Shown: piece after piece, positions 7,075-15,512 of the stretch
Position numbering within the stretch: position 1 is the first letter of the stretch
Layout of the letters: every line of letters starts with the position of its first letter
Notes under the pieces: model-generated
Database searches by the model: none
Seen by the model: the letters and a program-made list of their open reading frames with translations, nothing else
Told to the model about the DNA's origin: nothing
Translations under genes and position numbers: made by a program
Assembly (NCBI GenBank): GCA_964622775.1
Contig: CAZUSO010000033.1
Coordinates: 1 to 31,903, forward strand
DNA from: CAZUSO01 sp964622775
Lineage (GTDB): Bacteria; Bacteroidota; Bacteroidia; Chitinophagales; Chitinophagaceae
Direction: 5' to 3'
Length of the DNA: 31,903 nucleotides

Positions 7075-7848
7075 TCACCACACTTTCCACTTGGGTTTGC
7101 TTTCCCACATGGCTTCCAGCTCTTCTTTCTCGCGCAGGGTGTCCATGCATTTCCAGAAATCGTGATGGCGGTAAGCGGCTATCTGATTGTCCTTTGCCAG
7201 ATCATACATAGGCTGGCGTTCCCACATGACATCATCGGCATCGTCATGCAGGTAATTTTTTATTTCAGGATCGATGACGAAGAATCCGCCGTTGATCCAG
7301 GTGCCGCTGTCTTTTGGCTTTTCTTCAAACGACTGAATATTGCCGTTGTCTTCCATATTGATAATACCAAAACGGCTGTTAGCCTGAATGGCAGTCATTG
7401 TGCATATCTTGCCGCCTGCGTTATGAAATGCTACCAGCTTATTGATATCTACATTACACAAACCGTCACCATAAGTGAGCATAAAGGTTTCCTCGTTGGT
7501 ATAGGGCAATACCCGTTTCAGGCGTCCGGCAGTCATCGTATCCAGCCCGGTATCAATCAGGGATATTTTGAAAGGCTCTGCATTGTTTTGGTGGATTTCG
7601 ATATCGTTATTGGCCAGATCCACCGTCATATCGGCATTGTGCATAAAATAGTTGACAAAGTATTCCTTGATCATCCAGCCTTTATAGCCGAGGCAAATAA
7701 TAAATTCGTTGTGGCCATAAGCGGCGTATATTTTCATGATATGCCAAAGTATTGGCCTGCCGCCAATCTCAATCATCGGTTTAGGGCGAAGTATGGATTC
7801 CTCGGAAATGCGGGTGCCGCGTCCTCCGGCGAAAATGACTACTTTCAT
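7075..7848 (-). CDS. rfbF: Glucose-1-phosphate cytidylyltransferase
   Basis: 257 aa, exact family length. It makes CDP-glucose from glucose 1-phosphate and CTP, feeding rfbG two genes downstream. The nucleotidyltransferase signature FAGGRGTR is at residues 6-13 with RPKPMIEIGGRP after it; LTYGDGLCNVD holds the metal-binding Asp, and WINGGFFV and MWERQPM complete the RfbF-type pattern. The ATG at 7848 follows a TATATTTG -7 box by 36 nt, so this is probably the first gene of the operon rfbF, ORF6N, ORF6N, rfbG, DUF3667-like, miaE. The phosphoglucomutase-like gene upstream on the same strand could supply glucose 1-phosphate. Confidence 0.96.
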   Translation of the reverse strand: MKVVIFAGGRGTRISEESILRPKPMIEIGGRPILWHIMKIYAAYGHNEFIICLGYKGWMIKEYFVNYFMHNADMTVDLANNDIEIHQNNAEPFKISLIDTGLDTMTAGRLKRVLPYTNEETFMLTYGDGLCNVDINKLVAFHNAGGKICTMTAIQANSRFGIINMEDNGNIQSFEEKPKDSGTWINGGFFVIDPEIKNYLHDDADDVMWERQPMYDLAKDNQIAAYRHHDFWKCMDTLREKEELEAMWESKPKWKVW

Positions 7849-7883
7849 TCGGTTGGTCGTGATTGTTTGTTAATTAGAAAAAG

Positions 7884-7891
7884 CAAATATA
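7884..7891 (-). promoter_or_regulatory. -7 box (TATATTTG) of the rfbF promoter
   Basis: On the minus strand this matches the Bacteroidota primary-sigma -7 consensus TAnnTTTG and lies 36 nt ahead of the rfbF start. The -33 TTTG is not conserved at the expected spacing (position 7911-7914 reads ATCG). Confidence 0.55.
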
Positions 7892-8066
7892 CAATTCGCA
7901 TTTTGTTTTGCGATCTAATTGCATGCCTGGCTTATTTTCCGAGCAGAGCAGATATACGGCGCTGTTCATAAGCTTGTCCGGGAAAAATAAACCTGGTATG
8001 GAATAGGTGAAAATCCATACGGGGAAATGTGTTGCCGGTTAATATATTTCACCCCGCCGGCGAATA

Positions 8067-9464
8067 TTATAAGATTGTTTGCTTCACGGCAGCCAGCATA
8101 TCCATTGTCTCTTCGCGGTTATTGCCTTCCACGTATATGCGCAGCAGAGGCTCCGTACCCGAAGCCCGCAGCATGATCCAGCCGCCGTTATCTAAATGAT
8201 ATTTAATGCCGTCAATGGTTTCTGTCCTTTGAACCTTATAGTTGCCAAATGCCTTATAGGCGCCGTCGGCTGCGGCATTAATGATGCGTTGCTTTTCGCT
8301 TTCTTCGATGTGCATATCTTCTCTTTCATAAACGAAGCTGCCTACCACATCATATACTTCCGCAATCAGTTGCTTTAATGTTTTGCCGCTGTTGATCATA
8401 AATTCGTACAACACCAGTCCATCGTAGATGCCGTCCCGCTCAGGGATATGCCCTTTAACCGCAATGCCTCCGCTTTCTTCTCCTCCGACCAGTACATCTT
8501 CCATCACCATTTTTTCGCTGATGTATTTGAACCCGATCGGGGTAACTTCTACTTCTAAACCATAAGCGGCACACATTTTCCTGATGCGATCCGTAGTGGA
8601 GAATGCCACTACGACTTTGCCGGTCATGCCTTTGTATTTAAACAGGTAATGGATCAGTAACAGAATAATATGGTGCGCATCTACAAAATGTCCGTCTTCG
8701 TCATAAAGGCCTATACGATCCGCGTCCCCGTCTGTGGCCAGTCCTACTTTTAATTCCGGTGTGGTGGCCATGAGTGCAGATAATTCCGAAAGATTTTTGT
8801 GCAAAGGCTCCGGCGCGGTTCCCCTGAAGGAAGGATTGTTTTCGCAATGCAGCAATACCGCAGCAGGCAGGGCTTCCCGGATCACATTTTGCCCCGCACC
8901 GTACATGGCATCATAAGCCAGCTTGTAAGGCGCCTGATTCAACTGGTTGAAATCGAATTTTTCTCCCAGATAATCAAGATACATTTTTTCTAAATCTACG
9001 TACTGCAACAGGTCTTCGGCTTCCCAATCCGCTAATTTTTTAGCGGCAATCTGTACCGTGTCGGGAATCAGCGCTTCTACAGCCGCAATGTCTGCCGGGC
9101 TGGAAGGGCCTCCATGGGCGCCTTTCAGCTTATAGCCATTATAGTCGGGGGGATTATGAGAAGCTGTAATCACCACGCCCTGATGTGCGCTCAGATGCAA
9201 GACACCGAAGGAAACCATTGGCGTGCTTACAAAACCCTTTGCCAGCAATACTTTGATGCCGTTGTCGCAAAGCACCCCCGCAGCGGTTTCTGCAAATAAT
9301 TTACCTCCGAAACGGCAATCATGACCGATTACAACTACCGGGTTTTCGTATTTTTTCAGGAGCCAGTCCGCCTGTCCTTTGGCAACACGCGCTACATTCT
9401 GAACGGTATATTCTTTGGCAATAATGGCACGCCAGCCATCGGTGCCGAATTTTATTTTTTCCAT
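8067..9464 (-). CDS. Phosphoglucomutase/phosphomannomutase family protein
   Basis: 465 aa alpha-D-phosphohexomutase. The four domains are recognisable: FGTDGWRA at the N-terminus; the active-site phosphoserine loop ITASHNPPDYNG with Ser102; the metal loop DGDADR at 245-250; the sugar-binding loop GGEESGG; and the phosphate-binding RASGTEPLLRIYVE near the C-terminus. It interconverts hexose 1- and 6-phosphates. Which sugar (glucose, mannose or glucosamine) cannot be read with certainty; the neighbouring rfbF makes glucose 1-phosphate supply a natural role. It is separated from rfbF by 218 bp that contain the rfbF promoter. Confidence 0.93.
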   Translation of the reverse strand: MEKIKFGTDGWRAIIAKEYTVQNVARVAKGQADWLLKKYENPVVVIGHDCRFGGKLFAETAAGVLCDNGIKVLLAKGFVSTPMVSFGVLHLSAHQGVVITASHNPPDYNGYKLKGAHGGPSSPADIAAVEALIPDTVQIAAKKLADWEAEDLLQYVDLEKMYLDYLGEKFDFNQLNQAPYKLAYDAMYGAGQNVIREALPAAVLLHCENNPSFRGTAPEPLHKNLSELSALMATTPELKVGLATDGDADRIGLYDEDGHFVDAHHIILLLIHYLFKYKGMTGKVVVAFSTTDRIRKMCAAYGLEVEVTPIGFKYISEKMVMEDVLVGGEESGGIAVKGHIPERDGIYDGLVLYEFMINSGKTLKQLIAEVYDVVGSFVYEREDMHIEESEKQRIINAAADGAYKAFGNYKVQRTETIDGIKYHLDNGGWIMLRASGTEPLLRIYVEGNNREETMDMLAAVKQTIL

Positions 9465-9671
9465 TTTAATAGCGGAATTTTTCTGTGAATTTGAGTTTGC
9501 AAAGAAAGGTATTTATCATAGAAAATAAAAGTGTCAGGCATTGAACCTGTTTAATTTTTTCATTAAATAAAACGGTATATTCCTATATACTGCATGTCAT
9601 GTGTTGGAGGGGCGCCGGCATTTCAGCCTCAAATAACCGGCTTTTATAAGAGTTGTATCGTCCTGCTATAT

Positions 9672-9679
9672 TACATTTG
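9672..9679 (+). promoter_or_regulatory. -7 box (TACATTTG) of the flippase promoter
   Basis: Matches TAnnTTTG, 23 nt before the ATG at 9703. A TTG at 9653-9655 could serve as a shortened -33 element. The 238-bp divergent gap probably also holds the promoter of the mutase gene. Confidence 0.5.
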
Positions 9680-9702
9680 TGCTTTTAATTCTGTAAAGGA
9701 AC

Positions 9703-11199
9703 ATGGGAGTTGTAGTCAGGCAGTCTGTAAAATCAACGATTGTTACGATCAGCGGTGCGATGTTAGGCGCTTTGATCGTCATAGCTTCTACCCGGTTTTT
9801 CAGTCAAAGTGACTATGGGCTGACCCGTACGCTGCTGGGTAATGCGGTGATATTATCCTATTTCGGAACTTTCGGGTTTAATTATACCGTGACGATATAC
9901 GGGCAGCGCTATGCTATAGATCATCCTGCGCATGCCGCTTTTCTGCGTTTTTCCCTCATCTTCCCGGGAATCATCACCGGGGTTTTGTGCCTTGTTTTGA
10001 TTGTATTCAAAGAACCGGTTTTGCGGCTTTACAGCCAGGAAAGTGACTATGCATTGCTGAGTCGTTATTATATTTTATTCCCGCTGTTGATATTCCTGAA
10101 TTATATAGCCATGTGGTTGGAGGGCTATATGATTTCTATCAACCGCACCGCTATTCAAAGCTTTACCCGGGAAATCGTATTCCGGCTGATTAATATGCTG
10201 CTGGTTATTTTGTTTGCATTACATTGGATTGATTTTACCGTTTTCATCTGGGGATTTTCTCTTGGGATGATTATTCCCATTCTGATTTTGTATTTTGAAG
10301 CCAGAAAGCATGCCGGTTTTCGTTTTAAAATTGATACTGTGCTTAGCAAAAAGGAAAAATCGGAGATCGTGCATTTTTCATTCTACCAGATGCTGAGTAT
10401 TGTTGGTGTCGTGGTGCTTTCCTCTTTAGACTCCATACTGTTAACGCCTCTTGCCAGTGACGGGGTAAAAGCGGTGGCGGTTTATGCTGTTCCTGTTTTT
10501 GCCGCGAACCTGCTGAGAAGCCCGGGTAGGGTAATGTCAACCGCGGTATTTCCCACCCTGACGGAGGCCTATAATGCTAATGAGCCGGGCAGGCTGCATG
10601 CGCTTTTTCAACGCACTTCGGTAAATATGCAGGCCGTGTCGGTAATACTGGCATTACTGATGATCGTGAATGCCGACAATGTACTCCGTTTTATGAATAT
10701 CGTTACTACAGGCTATGAAATGGTGAAGCCGCTGATGCTGATCCTCATCGCGGGAGCTATGGCGGATCTTATTTTCGGACCAAGCTATGCATTGATTGGA
10801 ATATCCCGGTATTTCAAATTCAATTTCTGGATTTCCGTGTTGCTTATCCTGATTATTTTCGGGTTAAATGCCTGGCTGATTAAATTGTTAGGCATAACGG
10901 GTGCGGCATGGGCCACCAGTATCGGGCTGGTAATTCACAACCTGCTGAAGTCCGGCCTGCTGTGGTTTAAGCTCGGGATAAATCCTTTCAGCCGGAAGTC
11001 CCTGCAGATACTGATCATTGCAGTCATGACCGGTGCAATTCTGTACGCTATTCCCTATCTGGGCAATGTGTTTGCAGACATTGCTTTTCGTTCGGTCATC
11101 ACGGTGATACTTATGGTCGGTGCATTTTACAAGCTAAATGTTTCGGATGAAATTACGGGACTGATTCGTAATATAACAACGAAGCGGAGGATATATTAA
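9703..11199 (+). CDS. Polysaccharide flippase/exporter of the Wzx (MOP) superfamily
   Basis: 498 aa, almost entirely hydrophobic, with roughly 12 to 14 membrane segments in the pattern of oligosaccharide flippases (lipid-linked glycan translocation across the inner membrane). The N-terminus (QSVKSTIVTISGAMLGALIV) and the central charged loop ahead of FYQMLSIVGVVVLSSLDSILL are typical of lipopolysaccharide biosynthesis proteins of this superfamily. The start ATG at 9703 has AAAGGA five bases upstream. It diverges from the envelope-sugar genes and would export a lipid-linked saccharide they help build. The glycan is unknown, and no glycosyltransferase or polymerase is in the window. Confidence 0.88.
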   Translation: MGVVVRQSVKSTIVTISGAMLGALIVIASTRFFSQSDYGLTRTLLGNAVILSYFGTFGFNYTVTIYGQRYAIDHPAHAAFLRFSLIFPGIITGVLCLVLIVFKEPVLRLYSQESDYALLSRYYILFPLLIFLNYIAMWLEGYMISINRTAIQSFTREIVFRLINMLLVILFALHWIDFTVFIWGFSLGMIIPILILYFEARKHAGFRFKIDTVLSKKEKSEIVHFSFYQMLSIVGVVVLSSLDSILLTPLASDGVKAVAVYAVPVFAANLLRSPGRVMSTAVFPTLTEAYNANEPGRLHALFQRTSVNMQAVSVILALLMIVNADNVLRFMNIVTTGYEMVKPLMLILIAGAMADLIFGPSYALIGISRYFKFNFWISVLLILIIFGLNAWLIKLLGITGAAWATSIGLVIHNLLKSGLLWFKLGINPFSRKSLQILIIAVMTGAILYAIPYLGNVFADIAFRSVITVILMVGAFYKLNVSDEITGLIRNITTKRRIY

Positions 11200-11207
11200 C
11201 GCGAAGA

Positions 11208-11233
11208 AACCCACCTCTTTGGGGAGGTGGGTT
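11208..11233 (+). terminator. Hairpin after the flippase gene
   Basis: Ten-bp perfect arms (11208-11217 and 11224-11233), GC-rich, 8 nt after the stop. Convergent with the bTHX gene, so it may end transcription from both sides; the T-tract is poor (GTTCTT). Confidence 0.65.
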
Positions 11234-11253
11234 CTTAATGCAGGTAATGTTTT

Positions 11254-11406
11254 TTACCCCTTTACTTCTTTTGCTGTCTTCTTAGGAGCTGCATTTGCTC
11301 CGCTTGCCTGGCTAACATTTTTCTTTGTCGCACGCGCCGGACGCGAAACGCCAAATGTACCTGAGGAAATTTTACCCCGTTTTGTCCGATTGTCACCTCT
11401 ACCCAT
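11254..11406 (-). CDS. 30S ribosomal protein bTHX
   Basis: 50 aa, very basic, read on the minus strand from the ATG at 11406 to a TAA at 11254-11256. The N-terminus MGRGDNRTKRGKISSGTFGV followed by SRP matches the bTHX family (Thermus Thx type, seen in Bacteroidota), a small peptide that packs in the head of the 30S subunit. The tail is rich in Ala, Lys and Ser. A -7 box TATTTTTG lies about 48 nt upstream. A plus-strand open frame covering the same DNA is a shadow of this gene. Confidence 0.88.
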   Translation of the reverse strand: MGRGDNRTKRGKISSGTFGVSRPARATKKNVSQASGANAAPKKTAKEVKG

Positions 11407-11454
11407 AATTGATTTGTTTTTTTGATTTTATTGAAAATAATTGATTTTATGCTG

Positions 11455-11462
11455 CAAAAATA
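11455..11462 (-). promoter_or_regulatory. -7 box (TATTTTTG) of the bTHX promoter
   Basis: Minus-strand match to TAnnTTTG between HU (stop at 11514) and bTHX (start 11406), giving a leader of about 40 nt. No clear -33 element. Confidence 0.45.
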
Positions 11463-11513
11463 AAAAAAGCGGAAAACAAATATTGCTTTCCGCCAGATTC
11501 CTGTAGCAATAAT

Positions 11514-11795
11514 TTATTTTTTACCACCAATCTTAGTAGAAAATTCTTTACCGGCTTTGAAGCGGGGAACCTTGCGTGCTTTGATTTTGATCACTTCGCC
11601 GGTTTGCGGGTTGCGACCATTACGGGCGGAGCGTTCTGATACGGAAAAAGTACCGAAACCTACCAGGGTAACTTTATCGCCTTTCTTTAAAGAACCAACA
11701 ACGGCATTGGTAAAAGCGTCTAAAGCATCATTAGCTTGCACTTTGGTAACGCCGGAATCTTTAGCGATTTTGTCGATTAATTCAGCTTTGTTCAT
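11514..11795 (-). CDS. HU-family DNA-binding protein
   Basis: 93 aa, the usual size. Dimeric nucleoid protein that binds and bends DNA. MNKAELIDKIAKDSGVTK starts the helical dimerisation part; VGFGTFSVSERSARNGRNP (about 45-63) holds the beta-arm with the conserved RNP tip, followed by a lysine-rich C-terminus. A perfect Bacteroidota promoter lies upstream (11840-11870). It is transcribed toward bTHX, which has its own -7 box. Confidence 0.96.
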   Translation of the reverse strand: MNKAELIDKIAKDSGVTKVQANDALDAFTNAVVGSLKKGDKVTLVGFGTFSVSERSARNGRNPQTGEVIKIKARKVPRFKAGKEFSTKIGGKK

Positions 11796-11839
11796 AACTG
11801 TGATTTTTTATTGTGTTAGGAAATGAAAATATTGTTGAG

Positions 11840-11870
11840 CAAATATAGCAGTCTTTTAATCACATCCAAA
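11840..11870 (-). promoter_or_regulatory. Consensus promoter of the HU gene (TTTG-N19-TATATTTG)
   Basis: On the minus strand the -33 TTTG (11867-11870) and the -7 TATATTTG (11840-11847) are separated by exactly 19 bp, a full match to the Bacteroidota consensus. The 5' leader is about 40 nt. Confidence 0.85.
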
Positions 11871-11996
11871 TTTATTTCAGCTTTTTTTTCTGCTCAAACC
11901 CTTTACTGTCCTGCTTTTGCATACGATATTAACATTTGAACTTCCTTAAATTTACATATTGAATCTGTTCCTGTCCGGAAAACCAGGCCTAAATTG

Positions 11997-12004
11997 TAAT
12001 TTTG
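11997..12004 (+). promoter_or_regulatory. -7 box (TAATTTTG) of the ispH promoter
   Basis: Matches TAnnTTTG, with a leader of about 50 nt to the TTG start at 12060. No -33 TTTG at the expected place. Confidence 0.5.
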
Positions 12005-12059
12005 TAGCGTATAATTTCCCTGAAATTACCTGTTCTACTACTCTCTAAATGCATTTGTC

Positions 12060-13301
12060 TTGAAAACCTTTGATGTCCCAATCCGTTACAGAAGCGACCT
12101 TATTGCTGCCATCAAAAATAACCGTCGTGGCGCTGATAAGATGAAAAAAGATTTTTCGCCTACAATTATTGATCTGAATGGCAGGCTCCAAATCATCATC
12201 GCCCGGCATTTCGGCTTTTGCTATGGTGTGGAAAATGCCATTGAAATCGCCTTTAAAGCAGTTTCTGAAAATCCGGGGAAACGGATATATTTACTGAGTG
12301 AGATGATTCATAACCCGCAGGTGAATGCGGATTTGCAGGATGAAGGTGTCCGGTTTATCATGGATACCAAAGGCAGACAACTGATTGGCTGGGACAACCT
12401 GAACAGCGATGATATCGTAATAGTTCCGGCTTTCGGAACTACCTTAGAGATTGAAAAGACTTTAAAGGACAAGGAGATCGCGCCTACTCAATATAATACT
12501 ACCTGTCCGTTTGTGGAAAAGGTCTGGAACCGTTCCGAAAAAATCGGGAGCGAAGGCTATACCATTATTATCCATGGCAAGCCCCGTCATGAAGAAACAC
12601 GGGCTACCTTCTCCCACAGCCGGGCCAATACGGCTACTGTTGTGGTGCGCGACATGGAGCAGGCGGAGCGCCTGGCGCAGTACATTACCGGGAGGGAACC
12701 CGCAGATAAGTTTTATGAAGAATTTGCCGGATTGTATTCCGAAGGATTTGATGTAAACAATGATTTACAACGTATCGGTATTGTCAACCAAACCACGATG
12801 CTGGCCAGCGACACCCAGGGTATTGCCGACTACCTGAAGCAGGTCATGAAAGACCATTATCAGTTAACGGAGGAAACCATCCGGGAACGCTTTGCCGACA
12901 CGCGTGATACGCTGTGCTATGCTACCAATGACAACCAGAATGCTGTGATTGCCATGCTGCAACACCAGGCGGATCTTGCCATTGTTATCGGCGGTTATAA
13001 CAGCAGCAATACTTCCCATCTGGTAGAATTGTGCGAAACTAATTTGCCGACGTATTTTGTCAACTCAGAGGCCTGCCTGATTGATGAGCAGCATATCCGC
13101 CATTTCAATTTTCACAAAAATGAAGAAGTTATCCGCGAAGACTACCTGCCGGAAATTCATCCGGTAAAGGTCATGATTACGTCCGGAGCCAGTTGTCCCG
13201 ATGCCTTGGTGGATAAGGTGATTAAACGACTTGCGGACATCCTGAATGTCAGAAACGATCTGGATACCTATATCGAAAATCTTCAGGCCGGACAGGCATA
13301 A
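12060..13301 (+). CDS. ispH: 4-hydroxy-3-methylbut-2-enyl diphosphate reductase
   Basis: 413 aa. Last enzyme of the MEP pathway, reducing HMBPP to IPP and DMAPP at a [4Fe-4S] cluster. The three cluster cysteines are C54 (FGFCYGVENA), C149 (NTTCPFVEKVW) and C379 (GASCPDALVD). I chose the TTG start at 12060 because the N-terminal 30 residues (MKTFDVPIRYRSDLIAAIK) match the extension typical of Bacteroidota IspH; starting at the ATG at 12141 would remove it. The protein is longer than the roughly 310 aa of E. coli IspH, as expected for this long form. The DsbA-family gene follows after 5 bp and is probably co-transcribed. Confidence 0.95.
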   Translation: MKTFDVPIRYRSDLIAAIKNNRRGADKMKKDFSPTIIDLNGRLQIIIARHFGFCYGVENAIEIAFKAVSENPGKRIYLLSEMIHNPQVNADLQDEGVRFIMDTKGRQLIGWDNLNSDDIVIVPAFGTTLEIEKTLKDKEIAPTQYNTTCPFVEKVWNRSEKIGSEGYTIIIHGKPRHEETRATFSHSRANTATVVVRDMEQAERLAQYITGREPADKFYEEFAGLYSEGFDVNNDLQRIGIVNQTTMLASDTQGIADYLKQVMKDHYQLTEETIRERFADTRDTLCYATNDNQNAVIAMLQHQADLAIVIGGYNSSNTSHLVELCETNLPTYFVNSEACLIDEQHIRHFNFHKNEEVIREDYLPEIHPVKVMITSGASCPDALVDKVIKRLADILNVRNDLDTYIENLQAGQA

Positions 13302-13306
13302 TCCCG

Positions 13307-13960
13307 ATGGAAATGAACCTGATCTATTGTTATGATGCTTACTGCGGCTGGTGCTTCGGATTCCGCCCCGTCATGAATCAACTGGCAGCGGCCTATCCGG
13401 ATATTCCGGTGGAAGTATTGAGCGGTGGCATGATCCTGTCGGAAAAGCCGGCGCACATCAGCGTTTCGGCGCCATATATCGCCCGGTCTTATAAGAATGT
13501 GGAAGCGCTGACCGGAGTTGAGTTCGGTAAGGATTATCTCTGGCATATCCTTAATCCGGATCAAAGCGACTGGTTTCCTGATTCCGAAAAACCGGCTGTT
13601 GCGCTGTCTATTGTAAAAGATCAAAAGCCGGACAGGGGATTGTCTTTTGCATCAGATCTGCAAAAATCCTTGTTCCTGGAAGGACGGGATCTCACTGATG
13701 ATGAGGCTTACCGGCATCTGCTGCTGCAATACGGACTGGAACCGGAAAAATTCTATGCTGATCTGCATAGTGAGCAATATAAGGAAGCAGCAAACTATGA
13801 TTTTGCCCTGATCAAACAATTGCGGGTGGAAGGTTTCCCGGCTTTATTTTTGCAGGTTTCGGAAATTAAGTTTTATTTGCTGGCAAAGGGATATACCGGT
13901 TGGGAAACACTACGGCAACGCCTGGAACATGTGCGTGCCGAATTAGCCGCCGGAAACTGA
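13307..13960 (+). CDS. DsbA-family (FrnE-like) thioredoxin-fold oxidoreductase, cytoplasmic
   Basis: 217 aa without a signal peptide. The active site is CGWC at 13-16 in YDAYCGWCFGFRP, directly after the first strand, followed by a helical insertion and the cis-Pro loop in VEGFPALF near the C-terminus. This matches cytoplasmic DsbA-family proteins rather than periplasmic DsbA. Substrate not known. Start at the ATG at 13307, with a second in-frame ATG two codons later. It sits 5 bp after ispH, whose cluster cysteines are thiol-sensitive, but a functional link is speculation. Confidence 0.85.
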   Translation: MEMNLIYCYDAYCGWCFGFRPVMNQLAAAYPDIPVEVLSGGMILSEKPAHISVSAPYIARSYKNVEALTGVEFGKDYLWHILNPDQSDWFPDSEKPAVALSIVKDQKPDRGLSFASDLQKSLFLEGRDLTDDEAYRHLLLQYGLEPEKFYADLHSEQYKEAANYDFALIKQLRVEGFPALFLQVSEIKFYLLAKGYTGWETLRQRLEHVRAELAAGN

Positions 13961-13996
13961 TCATTGTATTGCCGCAATATTTTTAAAAATGAAAAA

Positions 13997-14812
13997 ATGA
14001 AAAACCTGCAATCATTAATAGAAGCTGCTTATGAAAACCGCGCCTTGCTGGAAAAACAACAGTATGCGGATGCGGTACGCGATGTAGTGGATGCGGTTGA
14101 CAAAGGAATTTTACGGGTAGCTGTTCCGGCTGATGAAGGCTGGGAAATTCAACAATGGGTGAAGCAGGCCATACTCTTGTATTTTGCCGTTCAGAAAATG
14201 CAAACCTGGGATTTGCCTCCGTTTGAGTTTTATGATAAGATGGAATTGAAAAAAAATTATGCGGCGCTGGGTGTACGTGCCGTGCCGCATGCCGTAGCGC
14301 GTTATGGCGCCTTTATCGGCCGGAATGTGGTACTGATGCCTTCTTATGTAAATATCGGCGCCTATGTGGATGAAGGGACAATGGTGGATACCTGGGCAAC
14401 CGTTGGCAGTTGTGCGCAGATCGGCAGGGGCGTGCATCTAAGCGGAGGTGTAGGCATCGGTGGCGTACTGGAGCCATTGCAGGCTGCCCCGGTCATCATC
14501 GAAGACGGTTGCTTTATCGGATCGCGTTGCATTGTAGTGGAAGGGGTATGCGTGGAAAAAGAAGCGGTGTTAGGCGCTAATGTGGTGTTGACCCAATCCA
14601 CCAAAATAATTGATGTAAGCGGGCAGAAACCTGTAGAGCTGAAAGGCGTGGTGCCGGCGCGGAGCGTGGTGATTCCCGGAAATTATACTAAAGAATTTCC
14701 TGCCGGAACATTCGGGGTGGGCTGTGCCCTGATCATCGGTAAAAGAAAGGAAAGCACAGATTTGAAAACCAGCCTTAATGACGCTTTAAGGGATTTTAAT
14801 ATTTCCGTTTAG
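13997..14812 (+). CDS. dapD: 2,3,4,5-tetrahydropyridine-2,6-dicarboxylate N-succinyltransferase
   Basis: 271 aa from the ATG at 13997, the usual length; an upstream TTG at 13964 would add a non-conserved stretch. It transfers succinyl from succinyl-CoA to tetrahydrodipicolinate in the diaminopimelate/lysine pathway. The N-terminal helical domain (SLIEAAYENRALLE) is followed by the left-handed beta-helix of hexapeptide repeats from about 95 to 235, including GAYVDEGTMVDTWATVGSCA and the GGVGIGGVLEP loop. A trimer is expected. It lies 36 bp after the DsbA-family gene. Confidence 0.96.
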   Translation: MKNLQSLIEAAYENRALLEKQQYADAVRDVVDAVDKGILRVAVPADEGWEIQQWVKQAILLYFAVQKMQTWDLPPFEFYDKMELKKNYAALGVRAVPHAVARYGAFIGRNVVLMPSYVNIGAYVDEGTMVDTWATVGSCAQIGRGVHLSGGVGIGGVLEPLQAAPVIIEDGCFIGSRCIVVEGVCVEKEAVLGANVVLTQSTKIIDVSGQKPVELKGVVPARSVVIPGNYTKEFPAGTFGVGCALIIGKRKESTDLKTSLNDALRDFNISV

Positions 14813-14848
14813 CCTATTACGAATATTAAACCATTTGCTTTTGACCGC

Positions 14849-15496
14849 ATGATCCAGCAATTCCGTCCCCGAAATATTCTGATTATCTTTGTATGCTGCC
14901 TGGCTCCGTTATGCGCTAAAGGACAGAAAGTGGCTATTGCTTCGATGAAGCAGAATGTAGTCTTTGAGGGCGTTGCCAATCCCCTGACCATTATGGTTGA
15001 AAACTGTGATTGCGGTCAGATTCAGGTTAAAACCGATAACGGCTTTTTGAAAAAATATGACAATTGCAGCTATGATTACACCCCGGCACGTCTCGGGATG
15101 GCTCAGATATTGGTAACCTGCCGGGGCAAAACCCAAAACTACCTGATGCGGGTAATTGCACCTTCCGTTACCTTTGAAAGACCGGTAGCGATTATTGATA
15201 AGAAGAACGGAGGCAATATCCGTAAATCGGTGCTGGAGGTACAAATGGGCATTATCGTGGCGGGGGGCGACAAAGACGTAAAATATAAACTGCATCAGTT
15301 TACCATGGCAGTCATCAGGGACAACCAGTTGATATGGTCTAAAAGCAATACCGGCCCTGTTTTTAATGATGATATTGCCCGTTATTTAACAGCCTTAAAA
15401 GCAGGCGACCGGGTAGTTTTTTTCAATATGGAATGCAGCGCGCCCAAGATACCCGTCATGCAGTTGACGCCGATAGAGTTTAATATTATTTATTAA
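14849..15496 (+). CDS. Exported protein resembling the C-terminal domains of GldM
   Basis: 215 aa with a signal peptide (MIQQFRPRNILIIFVCC..., cleavage probably after AKG). The mature part follows the pattern of the last two periplasmic domains of the gliding/T9SS motor protein GldM: a first Ig-like domain beginning VAIASMKQNVVFEGVANPLT, then PVAIIDKKNGGNIRKS, and a final domain with KLHQFTMAVIRD...TGPVFNDDIARYL, AGDRVVFFNME and LTPIEFNI at the C-terminus. The transmembrane helix and first two domains of full GldM are absent. It is not in a gldKLMN cluster. It could act with T9SS as an extra periplasmic part or be a repurposed domain; this is inference. Confidence 0.75.
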   Translation: MIQQFRPRNILIIFVCCLAPLCAKGQKVAIASMKQNVVFEGVANPLTIMVENCDCGQIQVKTDNGFLKKYDNCSYDYTPARLGMAQILVTCRGKTQNYLMRVIAPSVTFERPVAIIDKKNGGNIRKSVLEVQMGIIVAGGDKDVKYKLHQFTMAVIRDNQLIWSKSNTGPVFNDDIARYLTALKAGDRVVFFNMECSAPKIPVMQLTPIEFNIIY

Positions 15497-15512
15497 CGGA
15501 AAATAATGTATT

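Noticed and set aside
11219..11425. 68-codon plus-strand frame over the bTHX gene
   Set aside because: It starts in the terminator hairpin and is antisense to a clearly recognisable ribosomal protein gene.
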